From an uncultured Bacteroidales bacterium (GTDB taxonomy: Bacteria > Bacteroidota > Bacteroidia > Bacteroidales > Paludibacteraceae): a stretch of DNA of 36,714 bases. Both the position numbers and the translations under genes were made by a program. This document shows positions 29,130 through 36,714 of this stretch, piece by piece. The stretch spans positions 1 to 36,714 of the forward strand of contig CASFUX010000092.1 in the NCBI GenBank assembly GCA_949297975.1, written 5' to 3'. The notes beneath the pieces were generated by a model. The model was given only the letters and a program-made list of their open reading frames with translations, searched no databases and was not told where the DNA came from. The number at the start of each line of letters is the position of its first letter. Positions within the stretch are counted from its first letter, which is position 1.

Positions 29130-31055
29130 ATGGACAATAATACAACCATCGGTTTCTTACTTATCGCGCTCATCATCATCGGTTTTGCATTGATAAACAA
29201 GCCATCGGAAGAGGAGATTGCCCGTCAACGCCATTACAACGACTCCATCGCCCTGGTGCAGCAACAGCGCATGGCGGCGGAAGCGGCGCGGCAGGAAGCC
29301 AACGCCGCCTTGCAAGCCCCCGCGCAAGGGCTGGACTCGGCGTCCCTGCAAGCCAAACTGGCCGACGCGTTCGGCGCCTTCAGCCCGGCGGCCACCGGCA
29401 CGGACACCTGCTATGTGCTGGAGAATGAAGTGCTGCGGGTGGCATTGAGTGCCCAGGGCGGGCGCATCTATTCCGCCGAACTGAAGAACTTCCGCACGCA
29501 CGACTCGTTGCCCCTGTTCCTCTTCGAAGGCAAGGAAAGCATGATGAACTTCACCCTCATCACCAGCAACAACCGCATCGTGAACACGAAGGACATGTTC
29601 TTCACCCCCGTATCGGCCCCGCAGACCGATGCCGACGGCAACCAGACCTTGGCCCTGCGCCTCGGAACCTCCGTGCCGGATGCCTACATCGACTTCGTGT
29701 ACACCCTGCCGAAGGACGACTACATGCTGCACTTCGACATCGTGCCGGTCAACATCAGCCGGGTGATACCCGCCGGTACCAACTCGCTGGAGATGCAATG
29801 GGCATCCAAACTACGCCAGCAGGAAAAAGGACGCAAGTTCGAGGAACGTTACGCCGCACTCAACTACCGGTTTGCCTCCGAAAAGGACGTGGAAATGCTC
29901 AATGCCGCCAAGAACGACTCGCGCCGGCTGAACAACCGCATCAAGTGGATAGCTTTCAAGGACCAGTTCTTCAGCAGCATCCTGATAGCGGATGACGAAA
30001 TCGTGAGTGCCAACCTCACCAGCAGCATCGAGCCGGAACACAGCGGCTACCTGAAAGACTACTCGGCCAACATGATCATTCCCTTCGACGCGCTCGACGG
30101 CACGCCGACGGGATTCCGCTTCTTCCTGGGACCGAACCACCACCAGACCCTCGCCTCCTACGACAAGGGCATCGACAAGGAAGACAAGCTCTACCTGCGC
30201 AAAATCATCCCGCTGGGCTGGTTCGGTTTCGTGAACCGCTACTTCATCATCCCGATGTTCAACTTCTTCCGCAGCTTCATCGGCAACATGGGGCTTATCA
30301 TCCTGCTGATGACCCTGGTGGTGAAAATCATCATCTTCCCCATGACGTACAAGTCGTACATGTCAAGCGCGAAGATGCGCGTGCTGAAGCCGGAGATTGA
30401 CGAAATCAACGCCCGCATCCCCGCCGACAAGCCCGCCGAACGGCAACAGGCCATGATGAAACTGTACAACAAGGTGGGCGTAAGCCCCATGAGCGGCTGC
30501 CTGCCCCTGCTGTTGCAGATGCCTATCCTGATAGCCATGTTCGGCTTCTTCCCCACGGCCATCGAGTTGCGGCAGGAAAGTTTCCTGTGGGCAAAGGACC
30601 TCTCCACCTACGATGCCATCATCAGCTGGAAGGCGCACATTCCCCTCATCTCGTCCATATTCGACAACCACATCAGCCTCTTCTGCGTGCTGATGACGGT
30701 GACCACGTTCCTCAGCAACAAGCTGAACACGGCCACGCAGGCGGCAGCCGGGGGCGACCAGATGAAGATGATGCAGTGGATGATGAACCTCATGCCCATC
30801 ATGTTCTTCTTCATATTCAACAACTACGCTTCGGGGCTGACGTATTATTACTTCCTCTCCACCCTCATCTCGACCATCCAGATGTACGCCATCCGCGCCA
30901 CGGTGGACGAAGAAAAACTGCTTGCCCAGCTCCGCGCCAAAGGCAACGCCAGGGACAAGAACCCGAAGAAAAAAAGCACGTTCATGGAACGCCTCGAAAA
31001 GGCGCAACGCGAACAGCTGAAGGCCATGCAGCAACAACAGAAGAACAGGAGATAA
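29130..31055 (+). CDS. yidC: Membrane protein insertase YidC
   Basis: 641 residues, the long Bacteroidota type. An N-terminal membrane anchor (TIGFLLIALIIIGFALI) is followed by a periplasmic beta-sandwich domain (about 85-370) and the Oxa1/YidC core. The core has NRYFIIPMFNFFRSFIGNMG, the cytoplasmic loop MSSAKMRVLKPEIDEINARI, then VGVSPMSGCLPLLLQMPILI and the final helices (LMPIMFFFIFNNYASGLTYY). The tail is basic (KNPKKKSTFMERLEKAQREQ). It inserts inner membrane proteins with or without SecYEG. The pyrG-yidC order is one I remember as common in Bacteroidales. Only a weak ribosome site is visible, because the upstream DNA is repeat. Confidence 0.97.
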   Translation: MDNNTTIGFLLIALIIIGFALINKPSEEEIARQRHYNDSIALVQQQRMAAEAARQEANAALQAPAQGLDSASLQAKLADAFGAFSPAATGTDTCYVLENEVLRVALSAQGGRIYSAELKNFRTHDSLPLFLFEGKESMMNFTLITSNNRIVNTKDMFFTPVSAPQTDADGNQTLALRLGTSVPDAYIDFVYTLPKDDYMLHFDIVPVNISRVIPAGTNSLEMQWASKLRQQEKGRKFEERYAALNYRFASEKDVEMLNAAKNDSRRLNNRIKWIAFKDQFFSSILIADDEIVSANLTSSIEPEHSGYLKDYSANMIIPFDALDGTPTGFRFFLGPNHHQTLASYDKGIDKEDKLYLRKIIPLGWFGFVNRYFIIPMFNFFRSFIGNMGLIILLMTLVVKIIIFPMTYKSYMSSAKMRVLKPEIDEINARIPADKPAERQQAMMKLYNKVGVSPMSGCLPLLLQMPILIAMFGFFPTAIELRQESFLWAKDLSTYDAIISWKAHIPLISSIFDNHISLFCVLMTVTTFLSNKLNTATQAAAGGDQMKMMQWMMNLMPIMFFFIFNNYASGLTYYYFLSTLISTIQMYAIRATVDEEKLLAQLRAKGNARDKNPKKKSTFMERLEKAQREQLKAMQQQQKNRR

Positions 31056-31067
31056 GCCACCCCCAAC

Positions 31068-31079
31068 CCCCTAAAGGGG
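31068..31079 (+). repeat. CCCCTAAAGGGG element after the yidC stop
   Basis: Starts 12 bp after the stop, preceded by ACCCCCAAC and followed by CTTTT, so it might act as a weak terminator. Same family as 13269. Confidence 0.8.
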
Positions 31080-31100
31080 CTTTTGCGGGAGGCAACAAAA

Positions 31101-31146
31101 ACAAGCGCAAATACACGCGAAAATCACGGCGTATATTTGCGCTTGT
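31101..31146. repeat. Hairpin of ACAAGCGCAAATA arms
   Basis: ACAAGCGCAAATAC at 31101-31114 pairs with GTATATTTGCGCTTGT at 31131-31146 (one 2-nt slip). It follows yidC and directly abuts the next inverted repeat, so two nested structures stand side by side in the yidC-gldB gap. Confidence 0.75.
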
Positions 31147-31240
31147 CTTGTAGAGACGTCACTCCTGTGGTGTCTCTAACGCGCCTCTTTTCAGAGATGC
31201 CACCTTTTCAGAGACGCCACAGGAGTGACGTCTCTACAAG
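31147..31240. repeat. GTAGAGACG inverted repeat, 31-bp arms
   Basis: 31147-31177 and 31210-31240 are reverse complements at 30 of 31 positions, with a 32-bp spacer. Each arm also contains an internal dyad (AGAGACGtCAC...GTGGtGTCTCT). Related single copies lie at 13291-13326 and 36477-36558. Confidence 0.92.
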
Positions 31241-31276
31241 GCCACATGCGAGAGATAATCTGAAATTATATAATAT

Positions 31277-32308
31277 ATGTTATCTATGTCATCCCTCTCC
31301 ATCAAAAAGAACCTGTTGCCCTTGTGCGTTACCCTTGCCCTGCTTGCCGCAGGCGGTTGCAAGCAAAAGAGCCGCTTTGCCATCGACACCGACCGATACC
31401 CCCATGTGGCATTCCAACGGCTCGACCGCGACATGCTTTCGCTCGATACCGCCCGCATGGCATCCGGTGTGCGGACGCTCTACCACGCCTATCCCGACTT
31501 CTTCCCCGCCTACGTGGCCAACGTGCTGGGCATGAACGCGGCGGACACGGCACAGGTGGCCGATGCCATCCGCGCGTTCCTGACCGACAGCACGTTTGCT
31601 CCCTTCAACCGGGACGTGCTGCAACATTACGCTTCGGTGAATGACTTGGAGAAGACGCTCACCACCGCCTACGCCTACCTGCACCACTATTTCCCGAATA
31701 TCGCCCTACCGAAGCCCTGCCTGTTCGTCTCCGGCTTCAACCTGTCCATCCTCATGACCGACAGCGTGACGGGCATGGGCACGGACATGTACCTGGGCAC
31801 CGACTACCCGGCCTATGCCAACCTCACCTACCACTACCTGGCCGCCAACATGAACCGCGCCAACCTGGTGCCGGACATGGTGTCGGCCCTGCTCTTCCGT
31901 ACCTTCCGCATGGACAGCGACCGGGGCCGCCTGATTGACCACATGCTGTACCGGGGCAAGGTGATGTACCTGCTCTCGGTGTGCCTGCCCGACGTACCCC
32001 ACGAAGTGCTCATCGGCTACACGCCGGAGCAACTGGACTGGTGCCGCCAATACGAACGGGCCATGTGGGCGGCGGTCATCGACCAGAAGCACCTGTTTTC
32101 GTCCGACGTATTCCTCATCCGCAAATACGTAAACGATGCCCCTTTCACCGCCCCCCTCTCGCAGGACGCACCCGGACGTGCCGGTACTTGGCTCGGCTGG
32201 CAAATCGTGCGCAGCTACATGGAACAGAACCCCGCCGTCACCCTGCCTGAACTCATGCGCACAAACGACTACGACCTCCTGCTGGAACAGTCGGGGTACA
32301 GGCCGTGA
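31277..32308 (+). CDS. gldB: GldB-type gliding motility/T9SS-associated lipoprotein
   Basis: 343 residues from ATG 31277 (ATG 31286 is equally possible). Lipobox LLAAGGC (Cys28). The body matches the GldB family: FQRLDRDMLSLDTA, PDFFPAYVANVLGM, YLHHYFPNIALPKPCLFVSG, GTDMYLGTDYPAY, VLIGYTPEQLDWCRQYERAM and the C-terminal GRAGTWLGWQIVRSYM. GldB is an essential gliding lipoprotein in Flavobacterium; homologues persist in non-gliding Bacteroidales, where the link to T9SS or to metal/protein handling is unclear. A T9SS is implied here by the sorting tail of the BspA protein. It has no close partner gene; it is convergent with rodA. Confidence 0.88.
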   Translation: MLSMSSLSIKKNLLPLCVTLALLAAGGCKQKSRFAIDTDRYPHVAFQRLDRDMLSLDTARMASGVRTLYHAYPDFFPAYVANVLGMNAADTAQVADAIRAFLTDSTFAPFNRDVLQHYASVNDLEKTLTTAYAYLHHYFPNIALPKPCLFVSGFNLSILMTDSVTGMGTDMYLGTDYPAYANLTYHYLAANMNRANLVPDMVSALLFRTFRMDSDRGRLIDHMLYRGKVMYLLSVCLPDVPHEVLIGYTPEQLDWCRQYERAMWAAVIDQKHLFSSDVFLIRKYVNDAPFTAPLSQDAPGRAGTWLGWQIVRSYMEQNPAVTLPELMRTNDYDLLLEQSGYRP

Positions 32309-32318
32309 AAGAAAGACG

Positions 32319-32506
32319 GATGTTTGTCCAATCGTGAGCAGATGTTTTCCCAATCGTGAGCACAAATTCTACTGCCCACAGTTATGGGTTGTACGACCCA
32401 CAGTTATGAGTTATATAACCCACAGTTATGGGTTATACAACCCACAGCTGTGGGTTATAAAAATTGTGCTCATGATTGGGAAAAGTTGTGCTAATAAATG
32501 AGAAAA
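32319..32506. repeat. Composite 22-bp array D: two X, four palindromic Y, two inverted X units
   Basis: X units at 32319-32340 and 32341-32362 (20 of 22 identical; both contain CCAATCGTGAGCA). After 12 bp come Y units at 32375, 32397, 32419 and 32441, each 22 bp, starting CCCACAGTTATGGG or the perfect palindrome CCCACAGCTGTGGG. Two X-type units follow in reverse orientation at 32463-32484 (close copy) and 32485-32506 (more diverged). Every block is 22 bp. The TGGGTTATATAACCCA dyads between Y units offer an alternative fold. The array fills the gap between the convergent gldB and rodA genes. Confidence 0.94.
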
Positions 32507-32531
32507 AGCATGCCCGCTTTTGCCCGATTTC

Positions 32532-34010
32532 CTACCGCATCCGCTCGCCCCGCGAGGCATCGAGGCGCAGCAGGATGAAGAGCATGACGGTGAACGCCCA
32601 CAGCGACGAGCCGCCGTAACTGAAGAAGGGCAACGGGATGCCGATGACGGGCAACAGGCCGATGACCATGCCGATGTTGACCGTGAGGTGGAAGAAGAGG
32701 ATGGACACCACCGCATAGCCGTAGATGCGGTTGAACGTGTCGCGCTGCCGCTCGGCGATGTGGATGAGCCGCAGCAGGAAGGCGGCATACAGGCACAGCA
32801 ACCCTGCCGCGCCCAGGAAGCCGAACTCCTCACCCACGGTACAGAAGATGAAGTCGGTATCCTGCTCGGGCACATATTTCAACTTGGTCTGCGTGCCGTT
32901 GAGGAAGCCCTTGCCCGTCAACCCGCCCGAACCGATGGCTATCTTGGACTGCGCCACGTTGTAACCCGCCCCGCTGGGGTCGTGCTCCATGTTGAGGGCC
33001 ACCTTGATGCGTACCTGCTGGTGCGGTTGCAGCACGGAGTCGAACAGGTAATCGGCCGCAAAGCAGAACAACACCGCCCCCACCATCATGAGCACCATGA
33101 CCTGCACGCCCCGCAACCGCTTGACGTAACCCACCACGCCCCAATACAGGCAGGCGGCCACCGCCACGCCCAAGAGCACGTGCGTGTAACTCACCATGAC
33201 CCACAAATTGGCCACGAAAGCCAGCAGCCCCGCAACCGCCATGCCGCCGAGGTAGATGAGCGTCTCGCGCCGCACCCGCCGCACGAAACCCACATAGGCC
33301 AGCCCCGCCAGCAGGATGAACGCCAGGGCAATGAGCATCCCCAAGTCGCCCGCCCCGCCTTGCACCGGCACGTTGCCGAAGCGCACGATGATGACGAACA
33401 GCAGCACGGCCAGCACACCAGCCAGCAACACCAGCCCGCTCATGCCCTCGCGGTAGAACACCAGCAGGAAGGCGGCGAACACGAGGGCCGAACCCGTCTC
33501 CTTCTGCAAAACAATCAGGCAGAACGGCACCAGCACAATCAGCGCGGCCTGCACCCACCCGCGTCCCGCAAAGGCGTTGCGGTGCACCGACAGGTAGCGT
33601 GCCACGGCCAGCGCGGTGGCTATCTTGGCCACCTCGGCGGGCTGGAAACTGACCGGGCCGAGCACAATCCACGAGCGCGAACCCTTGATGTCGGGCACGA
33701 AAGGCAGGTTCACCATCCCCCCCACGATAGTGAGCAGCAACAGCAACATCGCCCCGATGTAAATGAAGTTGGTGATGAGGCTGTCATATACCTTGTAATC
33801 TATCAGCAGCACCAGCCCCGCCAGCATGAAGGCGGTAAGCATCCACACGAACTGCTTGCCCGCGCGGTTGTCGAAGCTGAAGATGGATGACTGGTCGAAG
33901 TCGTAGCTCGCCCCGTAGATGCTCAGCCAGCCGCACACCACCAGGGCCAGGTACATGAGCACCGTGGGCCAGTCTATCCCCTTGCGTATGTCAGTTTCCC
34001 TTGATAACAT
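32532..34010 (-). CDS. rodA: Rod-shape SEDS peptidoglycan polymerase RodA
   Basis: 492 residues, somewhat longer than enterobacterial RodA because of extra central membrane segments. About ten or more helices. SEDS features are KQFVWMLTAFMLAGLVLLID, SWIVLGPVSFQPAEVAKIAT (conserved Q/P-E loop), VLQKETGSALVF, and late motifs GFLNGTQTKLKYVPEQDTDF, IFCTVGEEFGFLGA and GIPLPFFSYGGSSL. It polymerises glycan strands in the inner membrane together with PBP2. Its start overlaps the end of mrdA by 20 bp, which indicates translational coupling in the mre operon. It is the last gene of the operon, facing array D. Confidence 0.96.
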   Translation of the reverse strand: MLSRETDIRKGIDWPTVLMYLALVVCGWLSIYGASYDFDQSSIFSFDNRAGKQFVWMLTAFMLAGLVLLIDYKVYDSLITNFIYIGAMLLLLLTIVGGMVNLPFVPDIKGSRSWIVLGPVSFQPAEVAKIATALAVARYLSVHRNAFAGRGWVQAALIVLVPFCLIVLQKETGSALVFAAFLLVFYREGMSGLVLLAGVLAVLLFVIIVRFGNVPVQGGAGDLGMLIALAFILLAGLAYVGFVRRVRRETLIYLGGMAVAGLLAFVANLWVMVSYTHVLLGVAVAACLYWGVVGYVKRLRGVQVMVLMMVGAVLFCFAADYLFDSVLQPHQQVRIKVALNMEHDPSGAGYNVAQSKIAIGSGGLTGKGFLNGTQTKLKYVPEQDTDFIFCTVGEEFGFLGAAGLLCLYAAFLLRLIHIAERQRDTFNRIYGYAVVSILFFHLTVNIGMVIGLLPVIGIPLPFFSYGGSSLWAFTVMLFILLRLDASRGERMR

Positions 34011-35832
34011 CCGGATTGGTAATGGTATTCGTCACGTAGTCAAGCAACCACGTGCGTTTGATTGTTCCCTGCAAATAAAACTCCGTCATCAGCGTGGCCA
34101 CGGGCATGGCGTAGGTGGCTCCGAAGCCCGCGTTCTCCACCACCACGGCGATGGCTATCTGCGGGTCGTCGAGCGGGGCGAAGCCCATGAACAGCGCGTG
34201 GTCCTTGCCGTGGGGGTTCTGCACGGTACCCGTCTTGCCGCCCATCTCCAGCCCGGGCACGCGGTAGTAGCGGCCCGTCACGGTATTTTCCAATACCCGC
34301 TTCATGCCTTCCTTCACCACGGGGAAGTGCTTCGGGTCCACGTCCACCCGGTGGGTGCGCAGGGCAAGCGAGTCGGCACGGCGCAGGTGGGGCGTCACGT
34401 AGTAGCCCTCGTTGGCGATGGTGGCGGCCACGTTGGCAATCTGCAAGGGGGTGACCAGCAGCTCGCCCTGCCCGATGGAGAGCGAGCGTACGGTCATGGC
34501 CTTCCAACTGTGGGGACCGTACGTCTTATCGTAGCGGTCGCGCGAAGGCACGTAGCCGGCCAGCTGCTCGTAAATGTCCGTGTCGGGCAGGCGGCTGCCC
34601 AGCCCGAAACTGCGCACCTTGCCCTCCCAAGTGTCGTAGCGTCGCTTGAAGGGTTCGTTGTCCTCGCCGTAGCCGTCCAGCTCCAGCGTGTTGCGGTAGG
34701 CTTGCCAGAAGTAGGGGTTGCAGCTTTGCTCAATGGCGTCGCACAGGTCGGCGGGACTGTCGTGGGTGTGGGTACACTTGATGGGGTAAGACAACTGCCC
34801 TTGGCAGCTGAACAGGGTGGACGGGGTGATGCCCCCCATGTCGAGGCATACGAGTGCCTGGATGATTTTGAAGGTGGAACCGGGCGAATACTGCGCCTGC
34901 GTGGCCCGGTTGAGCAGGGGCTTCAAGGTGTCGGCCACCAGCCGGGCGTAATTCTCCGAACGTTCGCGCCCCACCAGCAGCCCGGGGTCAAATGCGGGGT
35001 TGGAGACCATGGCCAGTATCTCGCCCGTGGCAGGCTCTATGGCCACGATGCTGCCCACCTTGCCCGTGAGCAGCCGCTCGCCCAGCTGTTGCAGTTCCAT
35101 GTCGAGCGACAGGGTGATGTTCTGCCCCGCCCGGGGAGCCACGTCCTCCCGCCCGTCCTCGTAGCGGCCTTGGATGCGTCCCCGGGCATCGCGCAGCAAT
35201 ATCTCCACGCCATTCTCGCCCCGCAGTTCCTTCTCGTACACGTACTCGATGCCGTCGCGCCCGGCATAGTCGCCCTGGCGGTAATAGTCATCCTCCTCCA
35301 GCTGCCGGGGCGACACCTCGCCGATGCTGCCCAGCACGTGCGCCGCGCTGGGATAGGCATATTCGCGCAAGGTGCGGTTCTGCAGGTAGAAGCCGGGAAA
35401 CTTGTAGCCCAGCTGCTGGAAAGCGGCCACATCCTCCATCTCCAGCTGCGACATGAAGGTCTGCGGCGTGTAGGGGGAGTAGCCCCGGTTCTTGCGGCGG
35501 TTCTTGATGTCGGCCATGCGCCCGTCGAAATACGCCCGGTCGATGCCCAGCGTGCGGCACAGCTCCAGCGTGTCGAGTTGCTGTACCTCACGCATGATGA
35601 CGTTGATGTCGTAAGCAGGCTTGTTGTACACCAGCAGCCGCCCGTCGCGGTCGTATATCAGCCCGCGCGGGGCATAGAGCGTGCGGTGCAGCAGGGCGTT
35701 GCTCTCCGCCCCCTCCTTGTATTTGGTCTCGACTACCTGGAGGGAGAAAAGGCGCACGATGTACACCAGCACGACCCCCACGATGATGGCCGATACCACG
35801 TATTTCCGGTTCTGGTAGGGATTGTTGAGCAT
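33991..35832 (-). CDS. mrdA: Penicillin-binding protein 2 (elongation transpeptidase)
   Basis: 613 residues. One N-terminal membrane anchor (about 10-33) is followed by the class B dimerisation domain (LYAPRGLIYDRDGRLLVYN, LGSIGEVSPRQLEEDDYY, GRDGIEYVYEKELRG) and the transpeptidase. Active-site motifs are S319-T-F-K322 (SPGSTFKI), S370-C-N372 and K533-T-G535 (GGKTGTVQNP). It cross-links peptidoglycan during elongation, paired with RodA. It starts 6 bp after mreD and overlaps rodA by 20 bp. All catalytic residues are intact. Confidence 0.97.
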   Translation of the reverse strand: MLNNPYQNRKYVVSAIIVGVVLVYIVRLFSLQVVETKYKEGAESNALLHRTLYAPRGLIYDRDGRLLVYNKPAYDINVIMREVQQLDTLELCRTLGIDRAYFDGRMADIKNRRKNRGYSPYTPQTFMSQLEMEDVAAFQQLGYKFPGFYLQNRTLREYAYPSAAHVLGSIGEVSPRQLEEDDYYRQGDYAGRDGIEYVYEKELRGENGVEILLRDARGRIQGRYEDGREDVAPRAGQNITLSLDMELQQLGERLLTGKVGSIVAIEPATGEILAMVSNPAFDPGLLVGRERSENYARLVADTLKPLLNRATQAQYSPGSTFKIIQALVCLDMGGITPSTLFSCQGQLSYPIKCTHTHDSPADLCDAIEQSCNPYFWQAYRNTLELDGYGEDNEPFKRRYDTWEGKVRSFGLGSRLPDTDIYEQLAGYVPSRDRYDKTYGPHSWKAMTVRSLSIGQGELLVTPLQIANVAATIANEGYYVTPHLRRADSLALRTHRVDVDPKHFPVVKEGMKRVLENTVTGRYYRVPGLEMGGKTGTVQNPHGKDHALFMGFAPLDDPQIAIAVVVENAGFGATYAMPVATLMTEFYLQGTIKRTWLLDYVTNTITNPDVIKGN

Positions 35833-35838
35833 GGGCGG

Positions 35839-36336
35839 TCAGCGTCGTTTAATCAGTTGCAAGCCCAGCACGATGACCAGCGTGACGGCCGAGGCCAGGC
35901 AGGCATGCCACAGGGTGTCGAAGAAATGCGCCAAGGTGAACGCTTCCAGGAAATAGATGACCAGGTGGTGCACCACCAGCACGGAGGCGTATTTCACATA
36001 ATTGCCCATGCCCAGCGTGGCCATCGAGGGGGTGAAGTCGTTGTTGTCGTCGCCCGCGCCGAGCAGCTTGACGAGCGGGTCGCGCAGGAAGCCCGCCAGC
36101 ACGCAGGCAAAGGCGTGCAATCCCAGCGTGTCGGCAAAGGCATCCACCGCCATGCCCAACCCGAACGACAGCACCAGCGTGAGCCAGCGCGGCGTGCGCA
36201 CCGGCAGCGACAGGATGAACAGCACGTAAACGTAGGGATTGACAAACCCCAGGAACTGCACGTGGTTGAGCACCAGTACCTGCACCAGCACCAGCACCAC
36301 AAAGCGGATGATATTCTGTATGACCGTCTGCAACAT
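35839..36336 (-). CDS. mreD: Rod shape-determining protein MreD
   Basis: 165 residues, almost entirely hydrophobic with five to six helices (IIRFVVLVLVQVLVLNHVQF, YVYVLFILSLPV, LTLVLSFGLGMAVDAFADTL, LGLHAFACVLAGFLRDPL). The Pro/Arg loop and GMAVDAF...LGLHAF pattern match MreD. It is an inner membrane component of the elongasome, between MreC and PBP2. It is the expected operon position, but 218 bp of repeat-bearing DNA separates it from mreC. Confidence 0.93.
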   Translation of the reverse strand: MLQTVIQNIIRFVVLVLVQVLVLNHVQFLGFVNPYVYVLFILSLPVRTPRWLTLVLSFGLGMAVDAFADTLGLHAFACVLAGFLRDPLVKLLGAGDDNNDFTPSMATLGMGNYVKYASVLVVHHLVIYFLEAFTLAHFFDTLWHACLASAVTLVIVLGLQLIKRR

Positions 36337-36340
36337 GGAC

Positions 36341-36394
36341 AGGGTGAGAAGTAAGGAGTGAGAGGTGAGAGGTAAGAGGCAAGAGGTAAGGGAA
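36341..36394. repeat. Purine tract of GAGAGGTAAGAG words
   Basis: Strand-asymmetric A/G-rich direct repeats (GAGAGGTGAGAGGTAAGAGG) just upstream of mreD. The opposite strand resembles the pyrimidine tract in the susC-susD gap at 4926-4982. Confidence 0.75.
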
Positions 36395-36476
36395 CACCAT
36401 CCTCCGCATCTATTCCTTTATCGCATTTCTCTCTTTATCCTATTTATAATAACATATAAAATATACCGATGGAATT

Positions 36477-36558
36477 GTAGAGACAAGGCATGCCTTGTCT
36501 CTACCCACGTCACGCCTATATTCCAGCATGTAGGAGGCACGTCATGCCTTGTCTCTAC
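36477..36558. repeat. GTAGAGACAAGGCATGCC palindrome and partial second copy
   Basis: 36477-36504 is a perfect 28-bp palindrome (half-site GTAGAGACAAGGCA). A second half, CATGCCTTGTCTCTAC, lies at 36543-36558. The second copy runs into the mreC coding end and supplies its stop codon. Same GTAGAGAC family as 13291 and 31147. Confidence 0.9.
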
Positions 36559-36714
36559 ATGGGCAGAGAGGATTCCAACGCCTCCTGCTCGTCCCGGTTT
36601 TTATAATCAATGACCTGCACATTGGAGATGCGGCGGAAATCGGTGGCCAACCGCACCTGAATGTGATAGAAAGCATCGCCCTCGTCGCACGTAAAATTCT
36701 CGATGACCCCTACC
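36555..36714 (-). CDS. mreC: Rod shape-determining protein MreC, C-terminal end only
   Basis: Fifty-two codons and a TAG stop are in the window; the rest lies beyond the right edge. The translation by eye is VGVIENFTCDEGDAFYHIQV, then RLATDFRRISNVQVIDYKNR, then DEQEALESSLPM. It fits the end of the MreC beta domain in Bacteroidota (short acidic tail after a V-Q-V-I-D strand), and the position directly upstream of mreD agrees. MreC scaffolds the elongation complex in the periplasm. The stop codon at 36555-36557 is part of the GTAGAGAC repeat, so the last residues may have been shaped by the repeat's arrival. Confidence 0.85.
   Translation of the reverse strand, partial: VGVIENFTCDEGDAFYHIQVRLATDFRRISNVQVIDYKNRDEQEALESSLPM

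Noticed and set aside
33919-36354. 811-codon plus-strand open frame opposite mrdA and mreD
   Set aside because: It spans two well-supported genes on the other strand and has no domain features; a shadow of biased codon use.

Overview
The window reads as chromosomal DNA of a GC-rich member of the Bacteroidota, most likely order Bacteroidales. The grounds are a complete SusB-SusC-SusD-SusE/F-type starch locus, lipoboxes of the Bacteroidota style, a GldB lipoprotein, a BspA-type leucine-rich protein with a type IX secretion (T9SS) tail, and recurrent TAnnTTTG promoter boxes of the Bacteroidota housekeeping sigma factor. I cannot name the genus from sequence alone. No rRNA, tRNA, insertion sequence, prophage or CRISPR array was seen.

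Layout. 1-10384, all minus strand: a starch/maltodextrin utilisation locus in transcription order GH97 alpha-glucosidase (susB), SusC porin, SusD lipoprotein, SusE/F-like binding lipoprotein, and a GH13 amylase cut by the left edge. 10930-13257 plus: a CPA2-type cation/proton antiporter. 14155-16980 plus: a secreted BspA leucine-rich protein behind a leader that may encode a small RNA. 17082-23175 minus: parC, an AlbA_2/Schlafen-type ATP-binding regulator of lower GC, and a MATE exporter. 23798-25820 plus: glyS and a small GNAT-family protein. 25863-27152 minus: an M23 peptidase lipoprotein. 27337-32308 plus: pyrG, yidC, gldB. 32532-36714 minus: the cell-elongation operon mreC (partial)-mreD-mrdA-rodA.

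The genes are mostly familiar. The unusual part is the intergenic DNA, which is packed with dyad-symmetric repeats. At four separate loci (about 1.7, 13.5, 23.5 and 32.4 kb) there are tandem arrays whose units differ completely in sequence but share one design: a unit of exactly 22 bp (once 23 bp), a dyad inside every unit, and four to eight units. The array at 32.4 kb is composite, with two 22-bp units, four palindromic 22-bp units, then two units of the first type inverted. Around them lie smaller interspersed families: CCCCTAAAGGGG elements just after stop codons, GTAGAGAC inverted repeats that in one case make a clear terminator, a two-hairpin 45-bp module, and long inverted repeats that supply the stop codons of pyrG and mreC. 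The architecture-conserved, sequence-divergent 22-bp arrays are my best candidate for something undescribed; their function is unknown.
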